Below are positions 39,950-49,237 of a stretch of DNA of 64,000 nucleotides, piece by piece. Location of the stretch: NCBI GenBank assembly GCA_018657765.1, contig JABHWM010000018.1:266873-330872 (forward strand). Direction: 5' to 3'. The notes beneath the pieces are model-generated. The model searched no databases. It saw only the letters and a list, made by a program, of their open reading frames with translations, and was not told the DNA's origin. This DNA is from Minisyncoccota bacterium. GTDB taxonomy: Bacteria; Patescibacteriota; Microgenomatia; UBA1400; PJMF01. Position 1 is the stretch's first letter; every line of letters begins with the position of its first letter. The position numbers and the translations under genes are program-made.

Positions 39950-39995
39950 TAGTTGCTCAGTTATACACTGAGTTTTCCACATTGTGGAGAGGAGT
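39950..39995. other. Second candidate DnaA-binding/oriC element upstream of dnaA
   Basis: ctcagTTATACACtgag and tccaca-t-tgtgga inverted repeats. Confidence 0.5.
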
Positions 39996-39997
39996 TT

Positions 39998-42097
39998 TTA
40001 CTCAGTTGGAGGAGAGTAATCATCAATAGTGTAATAACCAGCATATTGCTTTGGATTAGAGTTATTTTTTTTAGAAACTTCTACTTTTTTATTATCATTT
40101 TCTTTTTTTGTATTTGATTCAGTTACTTTAATCTCTTCATTCTTAGAAGTTTGTTCTACTTTAATTTCATTATTAATTGCAGTTTTATTTTGTTGTTCTT
40201 GTTTTTCTTTTCTTTTCTTTAAAAACGAAGGTTTATGTTTATTTTTTTCGGCTTCTAGTTTTTGTTGCTTTTCTTTTTTTAATTTTTTTATTTCATCTTG
40301 TCTACGAAGAATCTCTTCTGGATTTGTAGTAATAACTTCATGTTCTTCATCACTAGCTACAACTTTTAGAGCAACGTGATTTTGACCAGCAAAGAAAACA
40401 CCTTCTCCAACATCTGCCGAGACAAGTAGTTGTCTTTCTCCTTCAGAAAGGTAAAAAGTCTCTGCTAATACAGGAATTGAAGCTGTAGACTGTTTCATTA
40501 AGAATTGAATAGAAGCGTTACTAACAATAGCTTTTCCATAATCATTATGTAAAAAGTCTTCTACATCCTGGGTAATAGTGGTGATTCCTAGATAATATTT
40601 CCTGGCTCTTTTTACCATAGAGTGAATAAAAGAAGCACTATCTTGATGTTTCATGAAATACCAAGCCTCATCAATAACAAGAACTCTTTTCTTGAGGTTT
40701 TTCTTTATTCTTGTCCAGATAAAGTCTAGAATAATAAACATTGCAACAGGGCGTAGTTCTTCTTCCATTTCTTTTACAGAAAAAACAGTAAACGGATTTG
40801 TAATATTAATATTAGATGGTTTGTCAAAAATACCTCTAGAAGATCCAGTAATAAACTTCTCTAAACGAGCAGCTATATCATTAGCATGTTCATTTTCCAT
40901 ACCTATAAGAGCTTTATAAAGATCTTCCATCAGAGGAGGTTCATTAGTTTGAGTAACTGGATCTGGAGTTATTCCTTTGGCTTTGTAAGCAGCAATTAAA
41001 GCTCTATCTAATAAAGCATCTTGTTGAGCAGTCATTTCACCAAGCATGACTTTAAGAAGTCCATGAAGTGTGAGAATTTTCTGTCCAAGTTCATTTTCAC
41101 CTTCTTCATACATTGCAGAAAGATCAAAAGGATTAATTTTTGTATCTGATCCAAAAGTAAAGTTAATATATTCACCACCTACTTTATCTGAAAGCTCTTC
41201 ATATTCATGTTCTGGATCAAGAACAATAACTTCAGCATCAAACATTAACTGTCTAATTATTTCTAATTTTACTGTGTATGATTTTCCTGCACCAGATTTA
41301 GCAAAGATAACCATATTTGCATTTTCCATTTTAAAACGATCAAAAATCACTAATGAATCATTATGTTCATTTATTCCATAAAGAACACCTGTTTCCATGG
41401 TCAACTCTGAAGATGTAAAAGGAAAAGTAGTTGCCAAAGAAGTAGTATCCATATTTCTGGTAACAAGAAGTTTATCTTTACCCATTGGTAAAGTTGTTTT
41501 GAAACCCTCATCCATCTGCAACGTCGCTTTTTTGGAAACAATAAGTAAAGAACCCATCATTGATTGGATGTTTTTTGTTACTTTATTTAGGTTATCTAGG
41601 TTGGGAGCTGTCAGAGTTATATAAAGTCCAAATTGAAAAAATCGTTCTGATCCGGCAGCTAGTTGTTCTCTAATAGTACGGGCATCACTTAGTTTAATTT
41701 CTGTATTAATATTACTAATTTTTCCAGATCTAACATCAGATTGAATTTCAGCTTCCATTTCTGTAATTTTTCTTTTGAGATTATCCAAAACTTCAGAAGA
41801 ATCTACTGGATAAACAAACATCGAAATATTTGCTTGATTAGGATAGTTGATGAGCGGGGATAACCAGTTAGCTGGAACTGTTCTAGGATATCCGGCAACA
41901 AAAAGAGTTCTAGTATATGTTGAGTTTATTTGTTGAAAAGTAAAATCTACCTCTATTGCCTCAGGGGCAATAATATCCTGAATAGTCACTAGTCCTTGAG
42001 AGAACTCTCTAACTTTCTCCATTTCTTTTTGCTCTTGAGTTAGTTTTACAGGAGCATCAGATTTATTTTTATTTAGAAAAGGCAGTTGAAAAGGCAT
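39998..42097 (-). CDS. VirB4/TraC-like type IV secretion ATPase
   Basis: Walker A FAKSGAGKSYTVKLEI; VIVLDPEHEYEEL; Walker B RVLVIDEAWYFMKH; TITQDVEDFL. Confidence 0.92.
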   Translation of the reverse strand: MPFQLPFLNKNKSDAPVKLTQEQKEMEKVREFSQGLVTIQDIIAPEAIEVDFTFQQINSTYTRTLFVAGYPRTVPANWLSPLINYPNQANISMFVYPVDSSEVLDNLKRKITEMEAEIQSDVRSGKISNINTEIKLSDARTIREQLAAGSERFFQFGLYITLTAPNLDNLNKVTKNIQSMMGSLLIVSKKATLQMDEGFKTTLPMGKDKLLVTRNMDTTSLATTFPFTSSELTMETGVLYGINEHNDSLVIFDRFKMENANMVIFAKSGAGKSYTVKLEIIRQLMFDAEVIVLDPEHEYEELSDKVGGEYINFTFGSDTKINPFDLSAMYEEGENELGQKILTLHGLLKVMLGEMTAQQDALLDRALIAAYKAKGITPDPVTQTNEPPLMEDLYKALIGMENEHANDIAARLEKFITGSSRGIFDKPSNINITNPFTVFSVKEMEEELRPVAMFIILDFIWTRIKKNLKKRVLVIDEAWYFMKHQDSASFIHSMVKRARKYYLGITTITQDVEDFLHNDYGKAIVSNASIQFLMKQSTASIPVLAETFYLSEGERQLLVSADVGEGVFFAGQNHVALKVVASDEEHEVITTNPEEILRRQDEIKKLKKEKQQKLEAEKNKHKPSFLKKRKEKQEQQNKTAINNEIKVEQTSKNEEIKVTESNTKKENDNKKVEVSKKNNSNPKQYAGYYTIDDYSPPTE

Positions 42098-42105
42098 CTT
42101 TATCC

Positions 42106-42111
42106 ATTGTA
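42106..42111 (-). promoter_or_regulatory. -10 box (TACAAT) 8 nt upstream of the VirB4-like ATG
   Basis: Reverse complement TTACAAT-GGATAAAG-ATG. Confidence 0.55.
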
Positions 42112-42193
42112 ACTAAATTAAAGTTTTAGTGTAAGAACCAGACCAGTATTAAAATGATCTATTTTTATTTATTTTGTTATTTATTAATCTTAT

Positions 42194-43375
42194 TTATAAT
42201 TCTGCAACAGGAGGTAGCTTCTGTTTTTTTACTTCTAAAATAGGTTTTTGATCTTTAGACTGAGGTTGTGTAATGGGTGGTTCTACTACTGGAGAGTTAA
42301 TAGGAGCTTGTTGGACAACAGGTGTTTCAATAGCTAGTTTCAAGTTATTTATTTTATTTTGAGAAGAATCTTCAATAATATTTGTTTGGAGATTACCTTT
42401 TTTACTTTCAGTTTGAAAAATAGTTTGTTCCTTTTTTATTTGTGGAGGAATATTTTGAGGAGGTAAAGAATCTAATTCAACATTATTTTGTGGAACATTA
42501 ATAGTAGCTGTAGATTTAGGTGTATTTTGATCTAGATTAGTAGCATCTGGGGTTTCAGGAATATCTTTTGGAACAACTGCAGACTCGGTTATATCTGCTG
42601 TACCTGCTTCTGGAATTTCTTCTGGAGAGTTGAATGTTTCTTTATTTGAATTATTATCTTGAGTTAAACTCTCAAGAGGAGCAAGATCTGGAGTCGTTTG
42701 TGCTTGAACACCCATTGTCGTGTAGCTCTGATTATCTGTAATCTGTTGCCCTTCATAAGCTTCTGGATTGTAACTATTATAAAAGAACTCAATAATTTCT
42801 TGAGTTAATATTTGTCTAGCATAAAGACCAATTCTATTAAATTGAGCAATAAGGTGATCTCTTCTTGGTTCTAAAACACCTATTCCTTTTTCCAAAATAG
42901 CTGTTTTTTGTTCTCTAGTTAAATCGGGGACACTTTTTCCAGGTAAAACACTTTGTGGAGTAATCATACCTACTTCGCCAGGGTTTGCTGGAATGACTAC
43001 ATAGAATTTCTTATCAAGAACATTTCTTTCTTTAATGAGTTTTCCAACAAATCCTTGATATCTTTTAATTAATTCTTTTTTATTATTAGTTGATGCTTTT
43101 TCTGCTTGTTCATCTAATAGGTGAAGGTAAGCAGTAGCATCTTTGGTCTTTGAACTAATAATAATTTGAATAGGAAAATTCAATGAGTTTAATAAAGAGG
43201 CATAAGCATAGATAATAGCATCTTGTTCTTGTTCTGCTAAAAGGCCAAAATTCATAGCACTAACTACCAAAATCATTGAGATAGTACCATCTTTTAGGAT
43301 CACTACATCGCTAGTAATATCAAAAATATCTAAGAATTTTTGGGTAGTAGAAGAAATTTCATTAACGTCTGGCAT
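42194..43375 (-). CDS. TraC-like/VirB4 N-terminal-like protein with disordered C-terminus
   Basis: FLDIFDITSDVVILKDGTISMILVVSAMNFGLLAEQEQDAIIYAYASLLNSL; located between PrgI and VirB4; Q/P/N-rich tail. Confidence 0.6.
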   Translation of the reverse strand: MPDVNEISSTTQKFLDIFDITSDVVILKDGTISMILVVSAMNFGLLAEQEQDAIIYAYASLLNSLNFPIQIIISSKTKDATAYLHLLDEQAEKASTNNKKELIKRYQGFVGKLIKERNVLDKKFYVVIPANPGEVGMITPQSVLPGKSVPDLTREQKTAILEKGIGVLEPRRDHLIAQFNRIGLYARQILTQEIIEFFYNSYNPEAYEGQQITDNQSYTTMGVQAQTTPDLAPLESLTQDNNSNKETFNSPEEIPEAGTADITESAVVPKDIPETPDATNLDQNTPKSTATINVPQNNVELDSLPPQNIPPQIKKEQTIFQTESKKGNLQTNIIEDSSQNKINNLKLAIETPVVQQAPINSPVVEPPITQPQSKDQKPILEVKKQKLPPVAEL

Positions 43376-43447
43376 ATTTATATCTATGGTACTAGAAAAC
43401 TAGAGTAAGTCGCAATGTGTAAACTTATTTAGGAATTTTTTGTTTTT

Positions 43448-44506
43448 TTATGTAGACCTTAATTCTAGAGGTTCTACTATTTTTCCACTAAGAGAGATAG
43501 TTTTTTCTTCAAAACTAAGATTTTGTTTTTGTACAGAAACAATATAACTACCATTTGGTAGAGCAGTACTTATAGAAAATTGACCAAGCAAGTTTGTTTT
43601 TAAAGCATGAATAACTTTACCCTGAGTATTTTTAATTTGGATAGTAGCTTGATCTACTAATTTATTATTAGTTGTTAAAACCATTCCTACAAGAACATTG
43701 GGTTTATCTGGTTGTTTTGGAAAGGGGAGAGAATTACTAGTATCTACTTTTTTGTCTGGAACAACATAACTCTGCTGGTTTGATTTTTCTACAGCAACAG
43801 CTGGTGTTGCAATATTTAAGGATTCTTTATTATTAATAGGTTGTTCTGGAGTTAGTTTCCGTTTATTTTTTACTTTTAATGTTTGTTGTTGCTGTTGTTG
43901 AAAAACAATATTTTCTCTATTAGATTTTTTTAAATTTTCTTTTTTTGCCAGATTTCTTACTTTTGGAGTAAGGTTTGGTTTTACTTTTTGAGGAGTTGAT
44001 TTAACTTTATCAACTTCAACTTCCTCATACATAGATAGAATTTCTTGCATTCTTATTTGTTCTGCACTATCCATCTGGTTTATTTTTTTAGGGTTATTAA
44101 CAGAACTGAGATATTCTTTGATTCTTTGTCTTCTTGCTGGAGAAAGATCTATATTAACAGCTTCTTCTTCCTCTTTTGTTTCTTGTCTTTTTTTGTGAGT
44201 AAAAGCAAAAGGAATAGAGGTTTCTTTTTTCCAGTAAAATTTTGTAGGGCTATAAATTCTTTTGAAAAAAACAGAAATCCAGTGATCTAATGGTCTTTCT
44301 TCAATAGGAACAAAAGCCACCATTACCCCAAATCCAGCTGATAAAATAATAAGAGTCCATTTTATAATTCCAATAAGATTAGTGCTGTAAATAATGACAC
44401 CAATGATTACTCCCACAGCAATAAAGGCAAATTGCTTGAGGGTCATGTTTCCGACAATATGGAATTTATATCCTACAACATCGGTAGGAATAGGATGTTC
44501 ACGCAT
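43448..44506 (-). CDS. PrgI family protein with C-terminal carboxypeptidase-regulatory (Ig-like) domain
   Basis: MREHPIPTDVVGYKFHIVGNMTLKQFAFIAVGVIIGVI...VPIEERPLDHWISVFFKRIYSPTKFYWKK; C-terminal VTTNNKLVDQATIQIKNTQGKVIHALKTNLLGQFSI. Confidence 0.82.
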   Translation of the reverse strand: MREHPIPTDVVGYKFHIVGNMTLKQFAFIAVGVIIGVIIYSTNLIGIIKWTLIILSAGFGVMVAFVPIEERPLDHWISVFFKRIYSPTKFYWKKETSIPFAFTHKKRQETKEEEEAVNIDLSPARRQRIKEYLSSVNNPKKINQMDSAEQIRMQEILSMYEEVEVDKVKSTPQKVKPNLTPKVRNLAKKENLKKSNRENIVFQQQQQQTLKVKNKRKLTPEQPINNKESLNIATPAVAVEKSNQQSYVVPDKKVDTSNSLPFPKQPDKPNVLVGMVLTTNNKLVDQATIQIKNTQGKVIHALKTNLLGQFSISTALPNGSYIVSVQKQNLSFEEKTISLSGKIVEPLELRST

Positions 44507-44624
44507 ACTGTGTTTATCTTAGCGTTTCTGAGTGGTGGTTTCTAGTCCCGATAGAATTTTTTAATTTAGCTTATTTATAGTTAATAGTACTCTTAAAAGA
44601 GTATTTTTATTTTTAATAACTTTT

Positions 44625-45590
44625 CTACTCTGAAATTTTTACTGCTGGAGTTATTATTTCTGCTTGGATTGTTTTACCTTCATTATTTACTAGTTCTCCA
44701 GAAAAACGGTAGAAAGGATAACCGATGGCTTCTTTGGTATCTACTCTATATTCAAAACTAACTTTTTCTAAATCTCCAGATTTAATATCTTTAATGCTAT
44801 ATAAAGCTCCATCATCACTATAAGAGTTAATAATAACTGCTTGTTCGTTGTTTATATTTTCTATAGCTTTTTCTATAGAGATAGTAGATAAACTATTATC
44901 TGTTGGAAAAACAGCTAATAAATCAGATTGAAAAACAATTTTTTGAACTTCATATTCTGCATTAACAATAACCGAGAATAAAGGAGCTGGTTTATGATCA
45001 ATAAAAACAGGAATAGAGTTAATGGAGTAAGTAAAAGGTATTTCTACAGCATTAGCCTCATTTCTTTCACCAAGATGCATTTCTATTTCACCATGTAGAT
45101 ACCTTATGTTCTTACTAAGAGTTTTAGTTTCAATATTTGGAAAAACTTCAGAAATAAATGTTTCAGCACTTTTAATAGCTTTATTAACATCAGTAACTAA
45201 ATTGGGTTTAATATAACTTTTTTTGGAAAAAGTGTACTCATCATTTATATTATTATAAGAAAGTGAGTAGCTTTCTCCAGTCCAAAGAGTATTTAATGAA
45301 GGATGTCTTTTTAATTGATATTTTTGAATTAAATTGTCTTTGATATCATCGACAGTTGTACTACTAAATTGCACGCCAAGTGAAGATATCTTTTTGGGTG
45401 TTTTTATTGATTGACCTACAAAATATATTTGAGAAAAAGTTGTCTTTTCATTATCTCTGTTAGTATTAATAAAAGTTGTTTTTTCAACAACACTTTCTTG
45501 TGGAGTTATTAATCTTATAAAAATAACAATAATAAAACTAATAATAGAAACTATTAGTAATTTCTTTTTCCAATTATTTTTATTCATCAT
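44625..45590 (-). CDS. Hypothetical membrane-anchored extracytoplasmic protein
   Basis: Single N-terminal TM then ~290 aa soluble domain; start overlaps the end of the upstream gene. Confidence 0.6.
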   Translation of the reverse strand: MMNKNNWKKKLLIVSIISFIIVIFIRLITPQESVVEKTTFINTNRDNEKTTFSQIYFVGQSIKTPKKISSLGVQFSSTTVDDIKDNLIQKYQLKRHPSLNTLWTGESYSLSYNNINDEYTFSKKSYIKPNLVTDVNKAIKSAETFISEVFPNIETKTLSKNIRYLHGEIEMHLGERNEANAVEIPFTYSINSIPVFIDHKPAPLFSVIVNAEYEVQKIVFQSDLLAVFPTDNSLSTISIEKAIENINNEQAVIINSYSDDGALYSIKDIKSGDLEKVSFEYRVDTKEAIGYPFYRFSGELVNNEGKTIQAEIITPAVKISE

Positions 45591-48500
45591 AACAACTCCT
45601 TACAGGATCGCCTGGTTTTATACTTAGTCCATCTGGCATCATTGGAGCTAGCCCAGAAGGAGATGAGTTCCTTCCATATTTGGCCCAGTCTAAATGAACT
45701 CCTCCCATTCCTGTTGTTCCCATAAAGCCAATGACATCTCCTGGAGAAACTTCTTTACAACCACTATCTATGCCATTTGTTGCATGCATATGAGAGAACT
45801 GAAAAGTTCCTTTATCTCCAGCATCTAACATGACGTGTATTCCATAAATACTAGAGTCTCTAGTTCCTGGACAGGCAGTTCCTTCAAATGGAGTATATAT
45901 AGGAGTTCCTTCTGCATTAACAATATCGAAAGCATCCCATATTTTATGGGTAGATCCAGAGCCCTGATTGAAAGGTAGTTGTAGCATTACTCCACTAGCA
46001 GGCCAGCAACCTTCTCCCTGTGAATAGTCACCAACATAAATAACCTCTCCTGTAACAGCAGTATCAGTACCTTCTTTACCTGTTTCTGGATCTTTTCCAA
46101 ACACTTCTAGCTGGAAACTATTTAGTATAGATGCATCATTATATTTCTCATCAAAACTCTCTGAGTAACTTAAAGATACTTCATCACCTGGTTCTAAAAT
46201 CATTCCTTCATAGAGTTCTGTAAAATCTAGTATTTCTTTTACTCTATCTGGAATATTAGGAACTGGTTTACCTTTTTCTTCCCAAGCTTTTTTACTGTGA
46301 TTTACTTTGAGAGTATCTTGGGCATTTAATATCTGAATTGTATAGTTTCCTTTTGGTTTAATAACAATAGTATATTCTACTTCTAGAGGAAAAGATGGAG
46401 TTTCACATTTATTTTCTGGACAACCAACAGCAAAAGCTCTTTTTTCTATAGTCACATATTCAGAAAGTTTTCCTTCTGGCCCTAAAGAGGCTGTAGCTAA
46501 CGGATCTACCACAGGAAAATCTGCCAATAAAGCACCTGTCTCTATAGCTCTCATCATCATGTTTCCACCAGCAAGTACAGCAACTGTACCAAGAATAGCT
46601 TGACCAGCAATATGATTGGCCCCAATGTGTGTTAGTGTTTCTCCTAAAAAATCAGTTGGTTGAAATGTAGTTCCAAGGCCAGCTTTTGCCAACCCTGTTT
46701 CAGCTCCAGTTGGAGCTCCTTTGAAAGCTTCTGTTCCTGGAAAACCAAGCTTTCCTCTAGGTTGAATAATATTAGGTCTGCTAGCACCACCACCAAAAAG
46801 TTTTGAGAGACCTTGTTCTAGACCATAGCCAGTCCATCCACCAGCAATAGATCCTGCAACAGCTCCACCTGGGCCACCTACTAATCCTCCAATTATTCCA
46901 CCAGCAGCGGCTCCAATTCTTCCTCCCCAGGACATAAGAGGAACAATAAGTGACATTAATCCAGCAGCTCCACCAGCTATAAGTAGTTTTCTGCCTTTTT
47001 TTGTGGAGGCTAGTTTTGCGATGATACCAAGAGCTGGGTTTATAGACCCTGCTGCAAGGGTGGTTGCCTTACTAACTCCCTTTTCTGCTATTTCTTGAGC
47101 AACCTTTTCTTTGGCTTTTTTCCCAAATTTAGACTTCAAACCCTTTGCAGCTTTTTTTAAAGCTTTAGTTTTTCTTTTGGCATTTTTTTGAAAATTACGA
47201 ACACCAGACACAGGATTTTTTATTTGCAAATGTGGAGAAATAATAGAAGAGGAAACTCCATTATCATGAGATTGGTCATATGTTCCTCCAGTTAGGGCGA
47301 GACTAAGGTCTCTAGGAACAAAAGTTGTGTCTGTTGCGATGTTTTGTAAGACTTTAGGATCATCACTATATCCAAGTCTATTGAGAATGAGTATTCTATT
47401 TTTTTCTGGTATTACTTCCCATTGTTTACTTCGGAAAAGTTCTGCTTTTTCTCTATTTGTAGGAGATTCTTTTCCATGAATAAAGCCCACAACTTCTCTA
47501 GGTGAAGAATGAATGTCTTTGGATTTTTTTTGAAAAGCTATTATTGGTCTTACAACAGAGGTTTTAACAAACTCATGGTGCTCTTCTTTTGAAAGGAAAC
47601 CTTCTTTATTTTCTAAAAGTGCTAGAGTCTCCTGTAAAACAAAAAGTTGTTCATTGAGTAAAAGAACATTACCTGTATCTCTTGCTAAAACTGATTTTCT
47701 AAGAGAATTTACTTTTTTGAGTGAAAGTAAAAACTCTTTATTATATGGAATATCATCTCCAAAAAGAATTTTAAATGATTTTTCGTCAAGGTGTTCAAAA
47801 ACCTCTTCTGGAAGTCTTATTCCTCCTGCTGCAGAATCTATAATATTTGTTACATTTAGCTTTGCTAAAGCAATTTTATCTGCAGATACACCTATTCTTT
47901 TGAGTTCTTTTTCTAAAAATTCATCACTTTCTTTAGTAAGGTAGTTAGTGTCATTCTTTACTATTTTTTCTTTGGCTAAAGACTCTAAAATAGGTTTTAG
48001 TTGTTCCTGTATCTCTGGATTACTAGCTAATTCTTTGATAAGAGGTTTTACACTAGTTTGTTTTTCTGCCTCAGTAATTGCTTTTTCTATTTGTTCTTTT
48101 ACTTTTGAATCTGTTGTTGTTTCTAGAGTGTTAACAATATGTTTGTTGACAATATTTAGTGCTGAAGAATCGTTATATATCAAACCAAGATATTCACCCA
48201 TTAGTGTTAGTCTAGTTTCTGGACTTGTTAGTTTATCTAGGTTTCCTTTACCTATTACAGATGAGAAAAAGCCCATTGTCTTTTTTGATAAGGCCTCTCT
48301 TAGTTCTTGAGAATTTTGTAAAGTTCCAGGTGGTAATCCATTTTGTTTTTCTAGCTGAACAAGTGCTATTTGACTAAAAAGAATTGATTGGTCTCTAAGT
48401 TCTTTACTAAATAGAAGCTTTTTTGTTTCTAGAGGGTCTAGGCGTTTTACTGAATCTTTATCTTTGGGTGTTTCTGTGGTTTTTGTTTCATCTATATCAT

Positions 48501-49170
48501 CTCCATCTGCAGGAGAATCTGAAGATTTTTTACCGGGAGATGTTTTTTTTGAATCTTCTTCAAAGCTTAGATCTATAGTTTCTTTTTCATCAGTGCTATC
48601 TTCATCTGTTTTTTCTTCACCATCATCTTCAGTATCTTCCCCAAAAACATCATTAAGGAAAAAAGTAGTAATCGGTTTTATATAGTTTGTGAGAAGCCCA
48701 TTAAGATCTTTATCTTGAGAATCTGTGATTTTGTCATCAAAATTAGAGCCATCACAGTAGAGGAGAATAGCAGATAACTGATTAGTGATATCATCACTAG
48801 TTTTTTTATTTTCTTTTTTTTGGTAATTAGTAATAAAACTATTTATGTCAGAGCTATTTACTGCCAAGAAAGACTTTACTATTTTAAAGAAAAAGAAGGC
48901 TATGTCACTTTTATATAAAAAGAAATCTGGATTTTCTCCTTCTTCTAATTGGGATCTATCATTTGTTGTAAAGTAAAGAGTAGATGAAGCTTCATTTTTT
49001 ATATTTTCAAAAATACTAGAAAAAGGATAATCTATTCTGGAATAATTTTGTTGAAGATTACTTCTATTAAGAATATCCAAAAAACGCTTAATATTATCTT
49101 TTGTTAGGGGTGTTCTGGCTTTTTTTAGAACAAATGGGCCACTGCTAGTTTTTTGTGATCTATCAGACAT
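45580..49170 (-). CDS. Very large T4SS-associated protein with glycine-zipper membrane segment and C-terminal M23-like peptidase domain
   Basis: Glycine zipper GGRIGAAAGGIIGGLVGGPGGAVAGSIAGG; M23-like HKIWDAFDI...GTPIYTPFEG...FSHMHATNG...VSPGDVIGFMGTTGMGGVHLDW. Confidence 0.75.
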   Translation of the reverse strand: MSDRSQKTSSGPFVLKKARTPLTKDNIKRFLDILNRSNLQQNYSRIDYPFSSIFENIKNEASSTLYFTTNDRSQLEEGENPDFFLYKSDIAFFFFKIVKSFLAVNSSDINSFITNYQKKENKKTSDDITNQLSAILLYCDGSNFDDKITDSQDKDLNGLLTNYIKPITTFFLNDVFGEDTEDDGEEKTDEDSTDEKETIDLSFEEDSKKTSPGKKSSDSPADGDDIDETKTTETPKDKDSVKRLDPLETKKLLFSKELRDQSILFSQIALVQLEKQNGLPPGTLQNSQELREALSKKTMGFFSSVIGKGNLDKLTSPETRLTLMGEYLGLIYNDSSALNIVNKHIVNTLETTTDSKVKEQIEKAITEAEKQTSVKPLIKELASNPEIQEQLKPILESLAKEKIVKNDTNYLTKESDEFLEKELKRIGVSADKIALAKLNVTNIIDSAAGGIRLPEEVFEHLDEKSFKILFGDDIPYNKEFLLSLKKVNSLRKSVLARDTGNVLLLNEQLFVLQETLALLENKEGFLSKEEHHEFVKTSVVRPIIAFQKKSKDIHSSPREVVGFIHGKESPTNREKAELFRSKQWEVIPEKNRILILNRLGYSDDPKVLQNIATDTTFVPRDLSLALTGGTYDQSHDNGVSSSIISPHLQIKNPVSGVRNFQKNAKRKTKALKKAAKGLKSKFGKKAKEKVAQEIAEKGVSKATTLAAGSINPALGIIAKLASTKKGRKLLIAGGAAGLMSLIVPLMSWGGRIGAAAGGIIGGLVGGPGGAVAGSIAGGWTGYGLEQGLSKLFGGGASRPNIIQPRGKLGFPGTEAFKGAPTGAETGLAKAGLGTTFQPTDFLGETLTHIGANHIAGQAILGTVAVLAGGNMMMRAIETGALLADFPVVDPLATASLGPEGKLSEYVTIEKRAFAVGCPENKCETPSFPLEVEYTIVIKPKGNYTIQILNAQDTLKVNHSKKAWEEKGKPVPNIPDRVKEILDFTELYEGMILEPGDEVSLSYSESFDEKYNDASILNSFQLEVFGKDPETGKEGTDTAVTGEVIYVGDYSQGEGCWPASGVMLQLPFNQGSGSTHKIWDAFDIVNAEGTPIYTPFEGTACPGTRDSSIYGIHVMLDAGDKGTFQFSHMHATNGIDSGCKEVSPGDVIGFMGTTGMGGVHLDWAKYGRNSSPSGLAPMMPDGLSIKPGDPVRSCYDE

Positions 49171-49178
49171 CTTTTTTT

Positions 49179-49184
49179 ATTATA
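49179..49184 (-). promoter_or_regulatory. -10 box (TATAAT) 8 nt upstream of the 49170 ATG
   Basis: Reverse complement GCTATAAT-AAAAAAAG-ATG. Confidence 0.6.
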
Positions 49185-49237
49185 GCTTCTGCTAGAGATA
49201 AACGCACGGGGTAGTGGTAGACAGGTTTTTGATTTTT

